Assembly: GCA_964017195.1 (NCBI GenBank) | Contig: OZ024895.1 | Coordinates: forward strand, 27,370,875-27,434,874 | Source: Siderastrea radians | Lineage: Eukaryota; Cnidaria; Anthozoa; Scleractinia; Rhizangiidae | Length of the DNA stretch: 64,000 bases | Direction of reading: 5' to 3' | In this document: positions 47,558 through 61,439 of the stretch, one piece after another | Layout: every line of letters starts with the position of its first letter | Numbering within the stretch: the stretch's first letter is position 1 | Translations under genes and position numbers: made by a program | The notes under the pieces: model-generated | Told to the model about the DNA's origin: nothing | What the model saw: the letters and a program-made list of their open reading frames with translations, nothing else | Database searches by the model: none

Positions 47558-50500
47558 AGATATTCGGCGTCCAAGTCGAGAGCTGGAAAAATACTGGAGG
47601 TTCAGAATTATCTAATCTCGATCCTCCATCAAGCAAGACTTTCATTAATTCACTTGACTTGCCTGGATACCCAAAATTAGAGCATATTCGTCTCCGGCTG
47701 CGAACATACTTCTTAGCACAAGAAACTGGGACCTACATATTTTACCTCACCTGCGATGACTCCTGTGAGCTGAAACTGAGTACAGACGAAAAACACGAGA
47801 ATTTAGTCAGTTTGGTGAATATTACTAGATACACTGACTACATGAGATGGAGAAGGTATAACATTTGGTACAGGATAAAATTATCTATAATTTTAGATTT
47901 ATTTACTCAAGAAAGAACACACTGTGGGAGCTTACATATTATTTAGCTTTGTACCCAGGAGCTCACAACCAACAGGGTGCAGAGATCCGGGATGGCTATG
48001 AGTTTATGAACGGCGAGATTCTCTTCGATATATTTTTTTATTATATATACACAATCTCGGAATCATGAGAAATATTAAGAGACCATAGCAAACTTCCTGT
48101 AAAAAGAAACATACTGTTGGTCATTTTTTTCTGCGGAACTTCTCTATGATATGCGTTGACGACCCATCAGTAGGGAGTTTATCAGCGAGCGATTTGGTCC
48201 GAGGGAGAAGCCTTTCCAGTGAAGTGTTGTGCATATAACCCACTCCTCTTCATCACTCTCTTGCTTCTCCCTCTTGAACATACTGGAAAAGGCCAAAGCA
48301 TGCAAACAAAATTGCTGTCCGCTGGTCGTCCCGAGCTTGCTGACACACCGAGTATCGTCTAACCACCACATTATGCGAAAATTTTTTTTAAAGAATAAAT
48401 GAGTAAAACTGTTCATCGCTTACTTGACTATTCTACTTGTGTTTAGAAAGTACTCCAAGGAAGTGAGACTGTCCAAGGATCTTTCATATTTCTTGGAGGC
48501 GTTCTTGACTCAGAATGCAGGACCACATCACATGACCGTTGGGGTAAAGCTCCCAACTGGGAGCTACAGTAGGCCTGTTAGCAATGAGTACCTGGTTAAA
48601 TATGCACCTCCAGGTGCGAGAAACGAATCATACTACAATGCATATGTTATGAAATAAAAAGAAGTGTGGCTAGAAGACCCAATTTATAAGATTTTAGTTT
48701 ACAACTGGTTCCCAGTGGGCTGGCCTAAAATAGTATGACACCTGAACGATAGCAGTGCAAGTACAAACAGACGAAGTGCAGTTGAATAATCATTAGACTC
48801 TTAATAGTAAATAAACAAGTGTGATTAAATAAATATCAATAAAACACGCATTGAATAATTATTCGATCATTACTATTGCATTATTAGTATTCAGCAATCC
48901 TGATGAATTTTTTGCCATAAATTTTGCACAAAACTTTTAAGAGCGTCGGCACTTTGGCAAGGCATGCGATGTCCGTATAAGGCAACACGCAGGGTTATTC
49001 GCTGATGAACCGTAGAGATTTTAGTAATATCTGGTAATTCATATATGTGACTTGACCTCATATTTCGTTAGAACTAGAATTAAAAAAAGAAAAGGAAGTT
49101 GAAGGAATCGAAGAATAATTCTTACCGTACGTTTGACCAATGAACAGATGGCGTCTGCTGTTGTAGGTTAACACGTACTATAGCTTTCATCCGCTTAGTT
49201 CTTTGCTTCCTGTCTTTTCTTACTTACACACTTATGCATTTATTTACTAACTGCTCAATTGTGTGCCAGTGTTTCCCGGTAGTTTCCTTTATTTATTTAC
49301 CCTTAAAGGAATGTCAAGTATACTTCTTTGGTTAATTTGTTTGGCCTTTGTTTTATTTTTTGTATAGGGGCATTTGGTGACGCTCCAATGGGAGACTGGG
49401 GAGCATGGTCCCAATGCAGCAGGACCTGTGGGGTGGGAACTCAGTCACGTAATCGCTCATGCCTGAACCCCCCGCCTGTATATCGGAAAGGAAGTACCAC
49501 CGAAACGAGAGTTTGTCAACCTTTGAAGCCATGTTATGGTAGGTTAAAACATTTTAAAAGGCACTTGGTCAAAGCACTAGGCAAACAATCCTTTATCTAA
49601 AATAAAATAAAATAAATGGAAATGAAATAAAATCAATAAAATATTGATAAGTCGGTAAAGCATGATCGCCTGGGTTGCAATGACATTGACTGACGTTACG
49701 ACAACCTGAGCGGAGGTTATCGTCGGAAATCATCATCACTCTGATGATGAGTTCCGCTCAGGTTGTCGAAACGTCAGTCAATGACACCAATAAAAGTCCT
49801 ACTCAGGACTACACTCACCCGGTCATACTTTACCGTCTTATGGTATGAACCCTGGGTTCAAACCATTTACGCTGTAAGTCATTCTTCTTTTTCATTTTTC
49901 TCCCATCTTTAGCTACTTGAAATGAATTTATAGCTATCCCCTCACTTCATCTTTTGCCTGAGTAAAGCCTAAATCTATAAACATTTGTTATTTAGTAGAG
50001 TTCTCCGGACGTAGTCCACTCTCTAGAAAACAAGAATATAGTGGAATTCTAAAGTCGTGATCCCTACACCAAGCGCATATACCGTATCTTTTCGATTAAA
50101 CTAAACCTCGTAGACTGGCCCGGCGTTAATTCCGAGCCTGGCGTTTATCAAAAAGGGAGTCAGATTTTTCATCATTTTTTATAGCCTTTAAGAGACCAAA
50201 AATAAAATTCACTAAAATTACAGCAGAATATAGGGTCACATAAGTAAAACGGGAGTATGAAACGTCACTGATTTTTTCTGTAGTCGATAAAATCCAAAAC
50301 AAGGCGGGAGAATTGAGGATTCAGCAGGTTGTAGAGTACATTACGTCAACTTCCTTTAGTTCGAATGAGTGCAATAAATTCAACTGAAGTACTGTAGTGG
50401 TTCTTGAACCTTTTTTAAATTGCTATAAGTAATTTTTGACGAGAATCAGTAAGATGCAGGTTCAGTTTCAAATAAACGCCGGACCTCAAACATGTCAATC

Positions 50501-51299
50501 TCAATGTCGTCTCCCAAGTTTACCATTGAGTATCGGAGATGTGCACTCTACCGAGAGGTCTACCGAGGTTGATTGAAAACTGAGCTGTCAGTGGCCATCC
50601 CGAGTCCCTTTTATACCAGAACTTTCTCTTTAAGTTGGACGTACAATGAATGTCCGACGCATACAACTGGCCCCTAGAATTTTAAGTGGACCCTTTCTAT
50701 AGTCATTGGCACTCCCAACTTTTTCTACAACCTGAAAGCGTTTTTTAAAAACGTTTCCTACTGCTCCTTGCTTCCTTCTAACCATCTGCTTTCTCTATGA
50801 TTCCCTGTCAGAGTTGCTTGCGTCTCTCAATAGTGTTTATTTCAGTCCCCTGTAGCTCTCCCATGAACCTGACAGCGCGTAACCATTGGAGTCCAAGTAA
50901 GATTCGTGTTACTTGGAAAGCACTGCCTGCACCCTGCTGGCAAGGGATCACAGGCTACTTCGTACGTCTAAAAGTCAAGGAGACTGCGCGCATGGAAAAC
51001 AAGACGTGGAGTAGGGAATATTTTGTAGGGCCCTTATCAAGAGGTGTTCTTCTAGAGGGCCTTCACACATACACAACTTACAGCCTACAGGTCGCTGCTT
51101 TGAATGGCAAAGGCCTTGGACCATACAGTGAGGCTATTCACGTAGGTCAGTAAAATAATCGTAATTGATTTCAATTAAACTGGAAGACAATATTATGGTT
51201 TGTAAGACGTACGCTGGCACCTCCACACTAATTATATTTGTGTTCAAATTTAGCCTTAACGGTATCACGGAACCCGTTTTAGCAATAATAATAATAATA

Positions 51300-51343
<44 letters not shown>

Positions 51344-54300
51344 ATGTAGCCATCCAGTGGCACGCTAGGGTGTAACAATACCAATGAGAAATCTTCCTTG
51401 GCAATTTATTTGTTACAAAACAACAATAACAAAAACGTTTTGTTCAGTTTGACCTTTGTTACAAAACCTCTAGTTCAATTTGACCTTTGTTACGAAACAA
51501 ACAAAAAAACTTTTGTTGCATTTGACGCGATTTGAAAATCGAAAGATTGCCTGCTTGATAAAAAATAATTACAGTATCTTATTATTTATATTATTATTAG
51601 TCATAATGCCGAATCTGATTTTATAGCGACCTGTCGATGCCCCAGGAGATTTCTTGTGAATTGGATTCAATCTCCGCCTCTGTGTTTCCAGAACAGCAAA
51701 GGAAATCCTGCGGGAATGTTACCCAAACTGCTGCCTGATATGATAACCAACGTGTGTGGCAAGTGCCATGGCCATAGACAGACTGCGATAATATTTAAAG
51801 AAGAGAAACACAGTATTCACAACATCACTAGCACGCTAAGTGGACACACTGAGTTGAATTTGCCTATCAGTATGGCGCCTAATCTGCCGTTTGTGAGGGA
51901 GGAGTGGGTGTTTCTTCCCGTGAGAGAGGTGGAGGGGATTGCTGTGCTTATGAGAAAGCCCAGTACCGCAGATTACGCTGCCGTGTTAGGATCCTCTGTG
52001 ATGCGCCGCTGGCCAGTTTTTGTAATAATGCTTGCATTACATTTCTTATTCGGCTTGGTAGCGTGGAATTTGGTGAGTTTAATCAAAAGGCACACTTATC
52101 ATCAATATCCCACAGCACTTTAGGATAGACAATTGGAAATTATTTCATTTAAGTGGGCGCTCTGGATAACAATAAAAAATAAGGTGGTTATATCTTTTCT
52201 TTCAACTGACTGACCGGTAATATTAATGCCTTTTGGCTGATAGTTTGTCTAAGCTCAGAAGACGAATAGTTTTTTATTATGAGAAGGAATTATAAACGCA
52301 CTAGAGGACACAAGCGCAGCGTGTATGAATAAATATTCATTGCACAGGAGTAACCGTGAAATAGACCAGGAAAAACAAAATAAAACTGTTGCTCGTTGAA
52401 AGTTAATAACGACTGAAACCTGACCGAGATTGGGCCTTCTTATCTAATAACAGAAATGTTTATTTAGCCTAAAACTTGCTGGAACATCAAAAAGAATTAT
52501 TATTCTAACTGAAAGAAAAATCTGTGGGGGCAGTTTACACATATTTCAATTCATGCAAATTACGAACTTTTTGACTGATTTGTGCTGCATTTTAGCAGTT
52601 TTTAAATATAAGCTTAAATATCTTAAAATCGCAGCCACCTGGGAAGCTCAATGTACATTACGAATGTTTTGCTGTCATAAAAGAACTTTCAACTGAAAAG
52701 AGAAAGTGTTAAGTTTTATATTTCTTGAAATATCGGAAAAAATTGCAGAATGACTAAAATCAGCCCGTAAAAATTTCACTTGAAAAGGGTCTTACAGATT
52801 TTCCCCTAATTTTGCATACAAGTTGTGTAGGTCGGGTAGTTCAAATAGTTCAAGTTTCGTCATGAAGTGTCCGACTAGTTTTCGAGATATTCAACATTAT
52901 TTAAATTGAAGGGCTGTCCATTGCTATTGCTATGGTGACAGCTGTTGCTAAGAAACCAAAGAAAAATAAACTTTGGTCATATGTTGAAAAGGTGGTGTAC
53001 TATCAAGGAAATCGAAGTTTATCTTCTATGCGAAATCTTGATTTCAAAAGATACACTCCAAGGCCAAAACAAAAACTGTTACGAGCCCCTTAAATATTGT
53101 CAAGTATTCAGAGAGCTTGAGAGAATTAAGTTAGTGATCATCATTTCTTCGGTTTGTTCTCCTTTTAATTGTAGGAGAGAAGTGCGAACCCAGCTCAGTT
53201 TCCCCCGCGTTTTACGCGAGGATGGTCACAAGGTTGGTGGTCCGCTGCCGTTTCCATGACAACTGTCGGGTAAGCAACATAGTGCTTGCATCGTTTGTAT
53301 AAGGCCAGTGTTTATTCCCGTGGCCGGCAATTTAGACTAAACTGGGTATATTTTCTTGATGAAAATAGCATTTGTAAGTTTTGGTCATTTGCCGTATTTT
53401 TCTGCTTCAGGACTTCAGTGAGACTATAACTTGGAATCTAACTTAATTTCCTTTAATTATTTTGGAACTCTTATTTGTCAACAAATTAAGGCAGAAATCA
53501 CAAAAATAGTGGGTGACCTTTGCTGCTCCAAACACTTTTTCCATGTAACCTTGGAATCCGTTACTAGTTCTATTTCACATATATCTCTTGTCTTTTGGGG
53601 TATTTAATCTCGTAAGATAACTGAGGATATTTTTCCTTGTACCTTGCGCTGCTCCATTTGGAATAAGCTACATTGACAAAACGAGCATAAGCCGCGTTAT
53701 TTATCTCTATCAATCAGTATATTACTAGGCTGTTGAGTCTAAACGTATGCCCAGTTCTGACCAAAACGTGATTCTCCAACGCAGATATGGTGATTCTTAT
53801 CCAATAACTGTGCCTGGACGACTGCTTGCCATCCTCTCTGTTCTGGTGGGCGTGGTTATGAATGTGTTATTTGTATCAACATTAACGTCATCTCTGACTG
53901 TATTTGTCGTTGAATTGGCAGTCAATCACGAGACAGGAAGTAAGGTCAGTTTAGACTTCATTGAGGTCCAAATTCTTTTAAGCAATTGACAGTTGAGGAC
54001 CGAACTTCTCATATATTTTCCATATATTTTCCATATTTTCTATATATTATATGTATGCATTAGTGCAGGCCAGAACTCTACTGGGCCCATGAAAATTTGT
54101 AGTTTCGATATTTTTTAAAAACGAACGCTGTTACCACGGGGTAAACGGTGGCTTTTCATCCTCCGTCTAGAGACAGATGGGAGTTTTTGTGGAACTAAAG
54201 AGTGAGTTGTCGCTCTCCGTCTCTTCCCCTTTTAGACTGTATCAAGCCAGACAATCCCATTTAGGTTTTCGTTCACAATGGCTCGACGAATACTCCACTG

Positions 54301-57300
54301 CGGCGGTAAAGTTTAGGCGCGATGTAAAACTGTCGAAATCCCCATGTAAACTGGAAAGCACTAATCTCTTTGTATTTCTCGGAACACCACGAAGTTTAAA
54401 AGATTTCAGCACAATCTCTGGTTATGGATAAACGTATGGAGTAATCCATTTTAACTTTTTTGTTTGAACTCAAGTTCACTTACGGAGGTTCATTGGCTTA
54501 CAGGTTGGATTTGTCAGTGGTTCAGTGGAACATCCCTTGGGCATGCGCATGAATGGAAGCAAAGGGGTCACGAGTGAGTGAAAAACGTCATTCTAGCTAC
54601 TGGAGGACTTAATCCAGACTACAAATCTCTAGTCAGGCCAATCCTGTAGTATGCTGCTCCAGTCTGGTGCCCTTTCTTAGTCAAGGGCATAGTTTTGCAC
54701 TACGAGGAACGTTGCGCCATTTTAAAATGGTCACCATTAGAAAAACGAAGATATTTTTTGTATTTTTCTCTAATCGAGTGCTACAAATGTGTATTTTCTC
54801 TAAATAACCTCGATTTTCAGGACTTCTTCCAGTTTGCCTCGAAAAGAACCAGAAGCAACGATAGTTATGTTACAATTTAAAGCATCTAGTTGTAACTGTT
54901 ACAAATATTCATTTTTTATTAGAATTGTAAAACAATGGAACGATTTACCAGAGTGGGTTGTCGGGGCGGGAAATCTTGCACGTTTTAAGCGATCTTTAGA
55001 ATCATTTTTAAATATCTCGTAGTATTGTCTTTTTATTCCTTACTAGTTTTATTTTTAACTATCCTTTGTATGTAAATTTTTAACATAAGATTTTTAATAT
55101 TTATTGAATATTTTTAAGACTTTTCTTTCGGGAGATTTTACATAGGGCCAACCTCTTACAGTCAACGCGCTTTACGCATGAACGTTCAATTTCAAATATT
55201 CATCGATTAGTTCATTCTTCGATTTCATTCTTCGAAAAATTTAGCGATTCTTTGAAACTTGGATTCTATGTTCAAAACACTATTTTAGTTATTCGAAATT
55301 TTTTTCGTAACATCGTAAAAATAATTCAAACTTTCCGAACAGAACTGAAAAGTTAGTTTTTTTAGCTCAGTTTTCCGGTTAATGTCACGCGTGATATTTT
55401 TATTGTTTTCAAGCCCGGCGCAAAAAATGGCGAGAACATAAAGCCGACAAAAATAACCCGTAAAGAAAAAATTGACAACAGCAATCCTTAGAAAGAAAAT
55501 GGGAATCCCGACACTTCGAGTTTGGACCCGAGTTCGAGTTCGAGTTCGAGTTAAGAATCGGGGTGTTTTCCATGCAATGGTGATAACAATAGGGTGACAG
55601 GCCTACACAACTCCTATACACGTGTAATAACCAGTCCACAGTTTGGCTCGAACGAGTAGGTCTTTTAGGAATCTGCCCCTTTTGAATGCGACCACAGGGG
55701 GATCTTAAAATATCTTGTTAAGCAAAGGTTGTTGCTGAATTAAATGCCAGTTTTGCGTAAGTATTTGCTTTAAATTAGGCACTGATGGACGATATTGTGG
55801 GACGAAAGGCAAGATTCGCGTGTTTTGTTTACGCCTTTGTTGAAGGGCAAGTTTTCTGCCCTCAAAGTTAATCTCAGCGAGGATTGTTGAAATCAGAGTT
55901 TCGGGGTACCCTCTTTCCTTGAGATGTGTTTTAAAGTTTGAAACTGCAGTTTGGAACGTAGTTTCTGAGGAGTTTGTCCAGAGAAGCCTAAGTGCTTCGC
56001 CTTCAGTGAAGCCCTTGTTGACCCCTGGTGGGTGGGAACTAGAGAAATGTGTGTACTGAAATGTTTCAGTTGGTTTGAAATGCATTTTTATGTCTAATAT
56101 AGACCCGTTAGCGAATCTTTCGCTTTTGTAAACGCTTGTGTCGAGGAACGTAGTATCTGTGTCAGATACTTCAGCCATAAACTCGATGGTGGGGTGGTGG
56201 CTATTTGCTTGTTCCATGAATTGCGTGACCTCGTCTTTGTTTGTATTCCAGATCGAGAATATATCAACAATATACCTTTTCCAGACGAGTGGTTTTACAA
56301 CGCTACGGTGTAGGATTTGTGATTCTACAGTCCCCATAAAAATGTTGGCACAAGCGACTGTTTCCATGTTGGATTCAAATTTGCCCCCAAAATTATATGC
56401 CTCTTCGCTTGCGTATGTCACCTTATGCTTATCGCACGTGTGAACAACGTTGTGCTTATTCTTGTTTTTATCTTATGTTTGCGTTGTAGGTGAAAAAGAA
56501 AGCCCATTTCCATTATTGACCGTATGTACAGCAGTAGGTTATGCTTTTCTTTTAAAATTTCAATTAGTACATGTCACCTCTTTTGTAGGTTTTGCAACAA
56601 AAGGTAAACGCTTATGGCAATAACAAGATTGAATGTTGCAATTGGTAATAAACGGAAACTATAAAGCAATGAAATGTAATGTTATTTAAGTGAAATGTAG
56701 GCACGAAAAAAAGAAGGAAAAAAGAAGAAAGGAATACACTGATAAGGCCAATTTGTAATTCATTCATCTGTTACCTATAGGCACACTAAAATTAAGGGAA
56801 CACTTCTCCTTTTCCCCAGGTTGTTCCGTGATGGAGGTTCCGCTGTAGTGCATGTACTGTTAGAGGACGGCTTGTTGATTAATAAAAGTTTGCATTTTTC
56901 ATGCACTGAATAGGTGGATAACACTGATTTCAAGTTACTTTTTAGCTGTGATTCGGTCAGTACTTCACGCCATCGCAAGGGCGTCGGCGGAATACGAATT
57001 CTAAGAGGTGTTTTTTCAAGGTATTTTGTCATTTGCTGTTTTGTACTTTAGGTTGGTGAAATGCGTGAAGATGAACTTCTGAAAAATCGACAGTCCGTGT
57101 GCATGGCTAGCACCAGTCCCCAACCTTGTATTCTGAAAAATGCGTCCTTCACTACAAATACCTTCATCGATTTCAGATACAATTGAACTAACTTCTATCG
57201 GTTATTATCGATTATCGATTTCATCGGGCTTTACATCAGGTTTCGCAGCGTCTCTTTTGCTCTTTTTCACGGTTATTTACAGATAATTGTGAAAATTTCA

Positions 57301-60300
57301 TTGAATTGTAACTCGAACTCGAACTCGAACTCGGGTCCAAACTCGAAGGCTCTTCACTCCCAAAGAAAATCCAAAGGAGTCTCTAATTTTAACAAGGCAA
57401 CTTATTGTTTGGCTCGAGGTTTCGTGGCTTAATCGGAAACCCGCAGAATATATAAACAACAACCGCCACAATTTTATTGTCGCCGCGGTGTGTTGCGGCC
57501 GGTGTACGTAGATTTGCACATGATCGGAACATGAAAGTTTAGGTTTCCTAACTCCAAATGGCAAGAAATTCGCTTAGGGACTTTTACGATCCTGGTAAAC
57601 CTTTGCCTTCTAATGCAAGGAACGAAATCGTTAACCTTTTCAATGCTGGATTGGGGTTGTCAGATATTCCATGGAAACACGGAACACGAGAGTGCCAAAA
57701 GGAGCTGTTCATAAAATCGTCCGACACTATTCAGTCCACGCGACGACTCAACCATTTTCTTGTGGAGGTAAAGATCCTTGATAACGGATGACATCCCTTT
57801 CCGGAAGTAATTGATTAGCACTTTTTCCGAGAGCGCCATGATGTTGACGATTTCTAATGTTACGTGTGAACTTTCTAAGAATCAATTTCGTTCATCGAAA
57901 AACACTCGTTATCTTTCAATCTGTCTACAAGAATACGGTCATCCAATTAAGGAAAGGAATGCGCACGTGAAGAATGCAAGGCTTCATTCCATGATCGTTC
58001 ATGCGTGAACCGCGTTGACTGTAAACTCCCTTTTCAAAGCATTCTTTGTATATTCACCTTTGTTTTTTGATGCTTTGAATAAACGTATGTATGTATGTAT
58101 GGATCGTGTCTAAAAGTACACACGAGTGACCACGAGTGACCACGAATGACCACGAATGACCACGAGTGACCACGAGTGACCACGAGTGACTACGAGTAGA
58201 CCACGAGTGACCACGAGTGACCGCGAGGAGACCACGAGTGACCACGAGTGACCACGAGTGACTACGAGTGACCACGAGTGAGATTGCATCAAAATATTTT
58301 GCTGATGTCATGATGACGTCATCATTACATCATTTTATCAAATAATCACTATTTCACGGCAAACTGACCGTTTCTTGAGACCTTAATACCTGGATTCGAC
58401 ATTTCTGCCATTTCTGCCTGAATGGGGGAGGAGCTAGGGGACGGACTGGGAGGGGGGATGGGGTACAAACTTCCCGCCACCCGCACCCTCTCGGTTCCCG
58501 CCACTTTTCTTAACTTTTTCTTCCCGCCCTTTTTCCGCCTCCTTTACACCTCCCTCCCTCTTTTCTACCCGGAGTCCCAAATTCTCTTAAAGGTAGTTCA
58601 CTTTAATAAATTTGCTAGTTTCCATTTAACTATAGGCGGGATAATCTCATCGGCGGCCTAGTTGCTTACATTTGTCATTCTACCAGTATGTGTTTAGCGT
58701 CCTGCAGGATTTGCGCGACTCGCAAACGATTTGGACGTACTCACAGCTACATTATTGCCTGTGAAAAAGATAAATAAAAAAAAAAATTAATTACTTTGAT
58801 TTCCTCTTTCTAGACTGTTGTAGTTAACAAAGTGGTTTGATCACAGGCTTACCATCCTCTGTTTGTGTAGTGGGCTGTGCATTCAATGGCCGTGTCGGTT
58901 TATCAAATTAGCAGAGCTAAACCCAAAATTTAGGAGTTTTAAAACTGAGGAAAATGAAATAAAAAGTCATAAAATTGCTGCCATGGTGTTTTGATTTGTG
59001 TTTCTGTGTTTATTTTGGTGATTTAAGAAAGAGAACTTGTTCTCTTTCTCTACTTTTGAGCGAGTCCGACCGTTACTTTTCAAACATCGCTTTCGCGAGC
59101 CTTAATCACCAAAATAAACACAGAAACAGAAATTAAAACACCATGACAGCAATTTTATGAGTTTTTATTTCATTTCCCTCAGTTTTAAAACTCCTAAATT
59201 TCGGTTTTAGTTTTGCTAATTTGATAAACCAACACAGTCATTACAAACGCACAGCCCACCACACAAACCGAGGATGGTAAGCCTGTGGTTTGATTGTATT
59301 ATTTTGCTGATATGAGTAATTGATAGCGTAAACCACTACAATCATTTAACAATTAAAAGAATTATGTCATATTACAGGGGAAATTGGGATCTCACATATA
59401 AGAATCATAAAGCATTAAAGATTGTTGAAATTGTCATTCACTACCTGTCAATTCTGTGCTAAGTTTTGAGTGGAAAAAGTTTTCGTTAAAATATTTCCTT
59501 AAATCACGTACTTTCACAGAAAACCTTTTCGTTAATTTCTATATTTGCTATTTTCACATTGTTTCTTTATTTTTTCGCCCTTGATCACTGGTAGCCTTCG
59601 GGGGGGGTAGGGGGTAGGGATGGAGGTGGACAGAATTTGGGACGAAAAAATATATACGGAACGACTGATCCTTACGGCAGTTAAAGAAACGAAGACACAG
59701 AAGACGAAATACGTAAAGCAAAAAATTGTATGAAACAAAAAATTGCCCGATATTTCGGTTTGCAAAACAAACCTTCTTCAGGGGCTACAAAAGTAGCCCC
59801 TGAAGAAGGTTTGTTTTGCAAACCGAAATATCGGGCAATTTTTTGTTTCATACAATTTTTTGCTTTACGTATTTCGTCTTCTGTGTCTTCGTTTCTTTAA
59901 CTGCCGTAAGGATCAGTCGTTCCGTATATATTTTTTCACTTCAAATGTTTCACTGATCCAGGTCTATTTAAGATCCGGCAACTCTCAACGCCTTGCCGCT
60001 GTGGTCTTTCCAGTTTATAGAATTTGGGACTCTGGGTAGAAAAGAGGGAGGGAGGTGTACGGGAGGCGGAAAAAAGCGCGGGAAGAAAAAGTTAAGAAAA
60101 GTGGCGGGAACCGAGATTAAAGGCTTTGGGTGGCAGGAAGTTTGTACCCCCCCCATCCCCCCTCCCTGTCCGTCCCCTAGCCCCTCCCCCATTCAGACAG
60201 AAATGGCAGAAATGTCGAATCCAGGTATTAATATCTGAAGAAAAGGTCGGTTTGCGATGAAATAGTGATTATTTGATAAAATGATGTAATGATGACGTCA

Positions 60301-61396
60301 TCAAGACATCAGCAAAATATTTTGATGCAATCTCACTCGTGGTCACTCGTAGTCACTCGTGGTCACTCGTGGTCACTCGTGGTCTACTCGTGGTCACTCG
60401 TGTGTACTTTTAGACGCGATCGTATGTATGTATGATGTATGTGTGTATGTATGTGTGTATGTATGTATGTATGTATGTATGTATGTATGTATGTATGTAT
60501 GTATGTACAGTACTCTTCACAACTACAGATTGCTAGTTACTCCTGAAAATATTTGCCAGATTTGTCAAACGTACATTTACAAAGTAGAAAGTGCTCGAGA
60601 AAGTGAGAATTTGACTGAGGATAGGCAGTTAAGTAAAGTAAAACACCACCCAAATGAAACTGGCTTCGTTGGAGCTTCCCAGGATGATTAAGGCAGTGGT
60701 TGTTATCAGTATTGAGAATCGACAAGAAGGCAACACGAAGCTAACGTGTTTTCATTACAGTTAGTTATGTTCACTTTGCCCACCCTAAACCGGCACTACC
60801 TTTCTCTCATCCTGTACTGTGGTTATATATTATTGATTTCGTTCCAGGCATCTCCTATCCAACGAGGGACGCCCTACTGCAGGGGCTAAAGTCAGGCGCA
60901 TTAGATGGTGCATTGATCGACGTTTTAACACTGGACACATTTAAAAAGGACTTGAATGATTCCGTGTTCGAAGTGGCTAAAATCATACCCAGGAAATTTC
61001 ATTATGGAATTATTCTAACTGGCGATGCAAGACACCTGTTAAAAGACTTAAAAGAATACTTGCGATCAATATCGATCACAAGTTTACCAAAGCAACAAAA
61101 ATTAATCTTTCCAGCAAAAGAGGTAAGCGTTTTGATTCCAGTATGCATTTGTTCATCGAGAATGACGTGCCTGTAGACGTAAAATGTTTGGTATTAAAGC
61201 CTACAACGTGGCCTCAAACCTTGAAATAGTTCACCTTTCTCTTTCTAGATAGCTTTTCAAACTATGTCTGTATTAGACTCGACAGAAGAGGGCTTTGTTC
61301 CTGTGAATGGAGACATGTTAAGCAAAATGCATAAATGCGTATTTCGACGTATTATCCGTTTCCTTCCTTCCATCCATCCGTCCTTCCGTCCATCCT

Positions 61397-61439
<43 letters not shown>

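Larger units (their letters stand above)
58080..60505. repeat. Long inverted repeat (about 0.5-kb arms, 1.4-kb spacer)
   Basis: 58080-58600 and about 60010-60505 are reverse complements with some divergence. From outside in: (GTAT)n, GTACTTTTAGACRCGATC, a minisatellite of CACGAGTGAC units (58119-58280; mirrored as GTCACTCGTG at 60334-60400), GCATCAAAATATTTTGCTGA, GATGACGTCATCATTACATC, then the GC-rich GGGGGAGGAGCTAGGGGACG block. Two further palindromes lie in the spacer. No coding sequence. In the receptor intron. Confidence 0.8.

Noticed and set aside
58119..58280. Regular short direct repeats that could suggest a CRISPR array
   Set aside because: The units are 10-11 bp CACGAGTGAC copies without unique spacers, mirrored at 60334-60400, i.e. 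a minisatellite in a eukaryotic inverted repeat.
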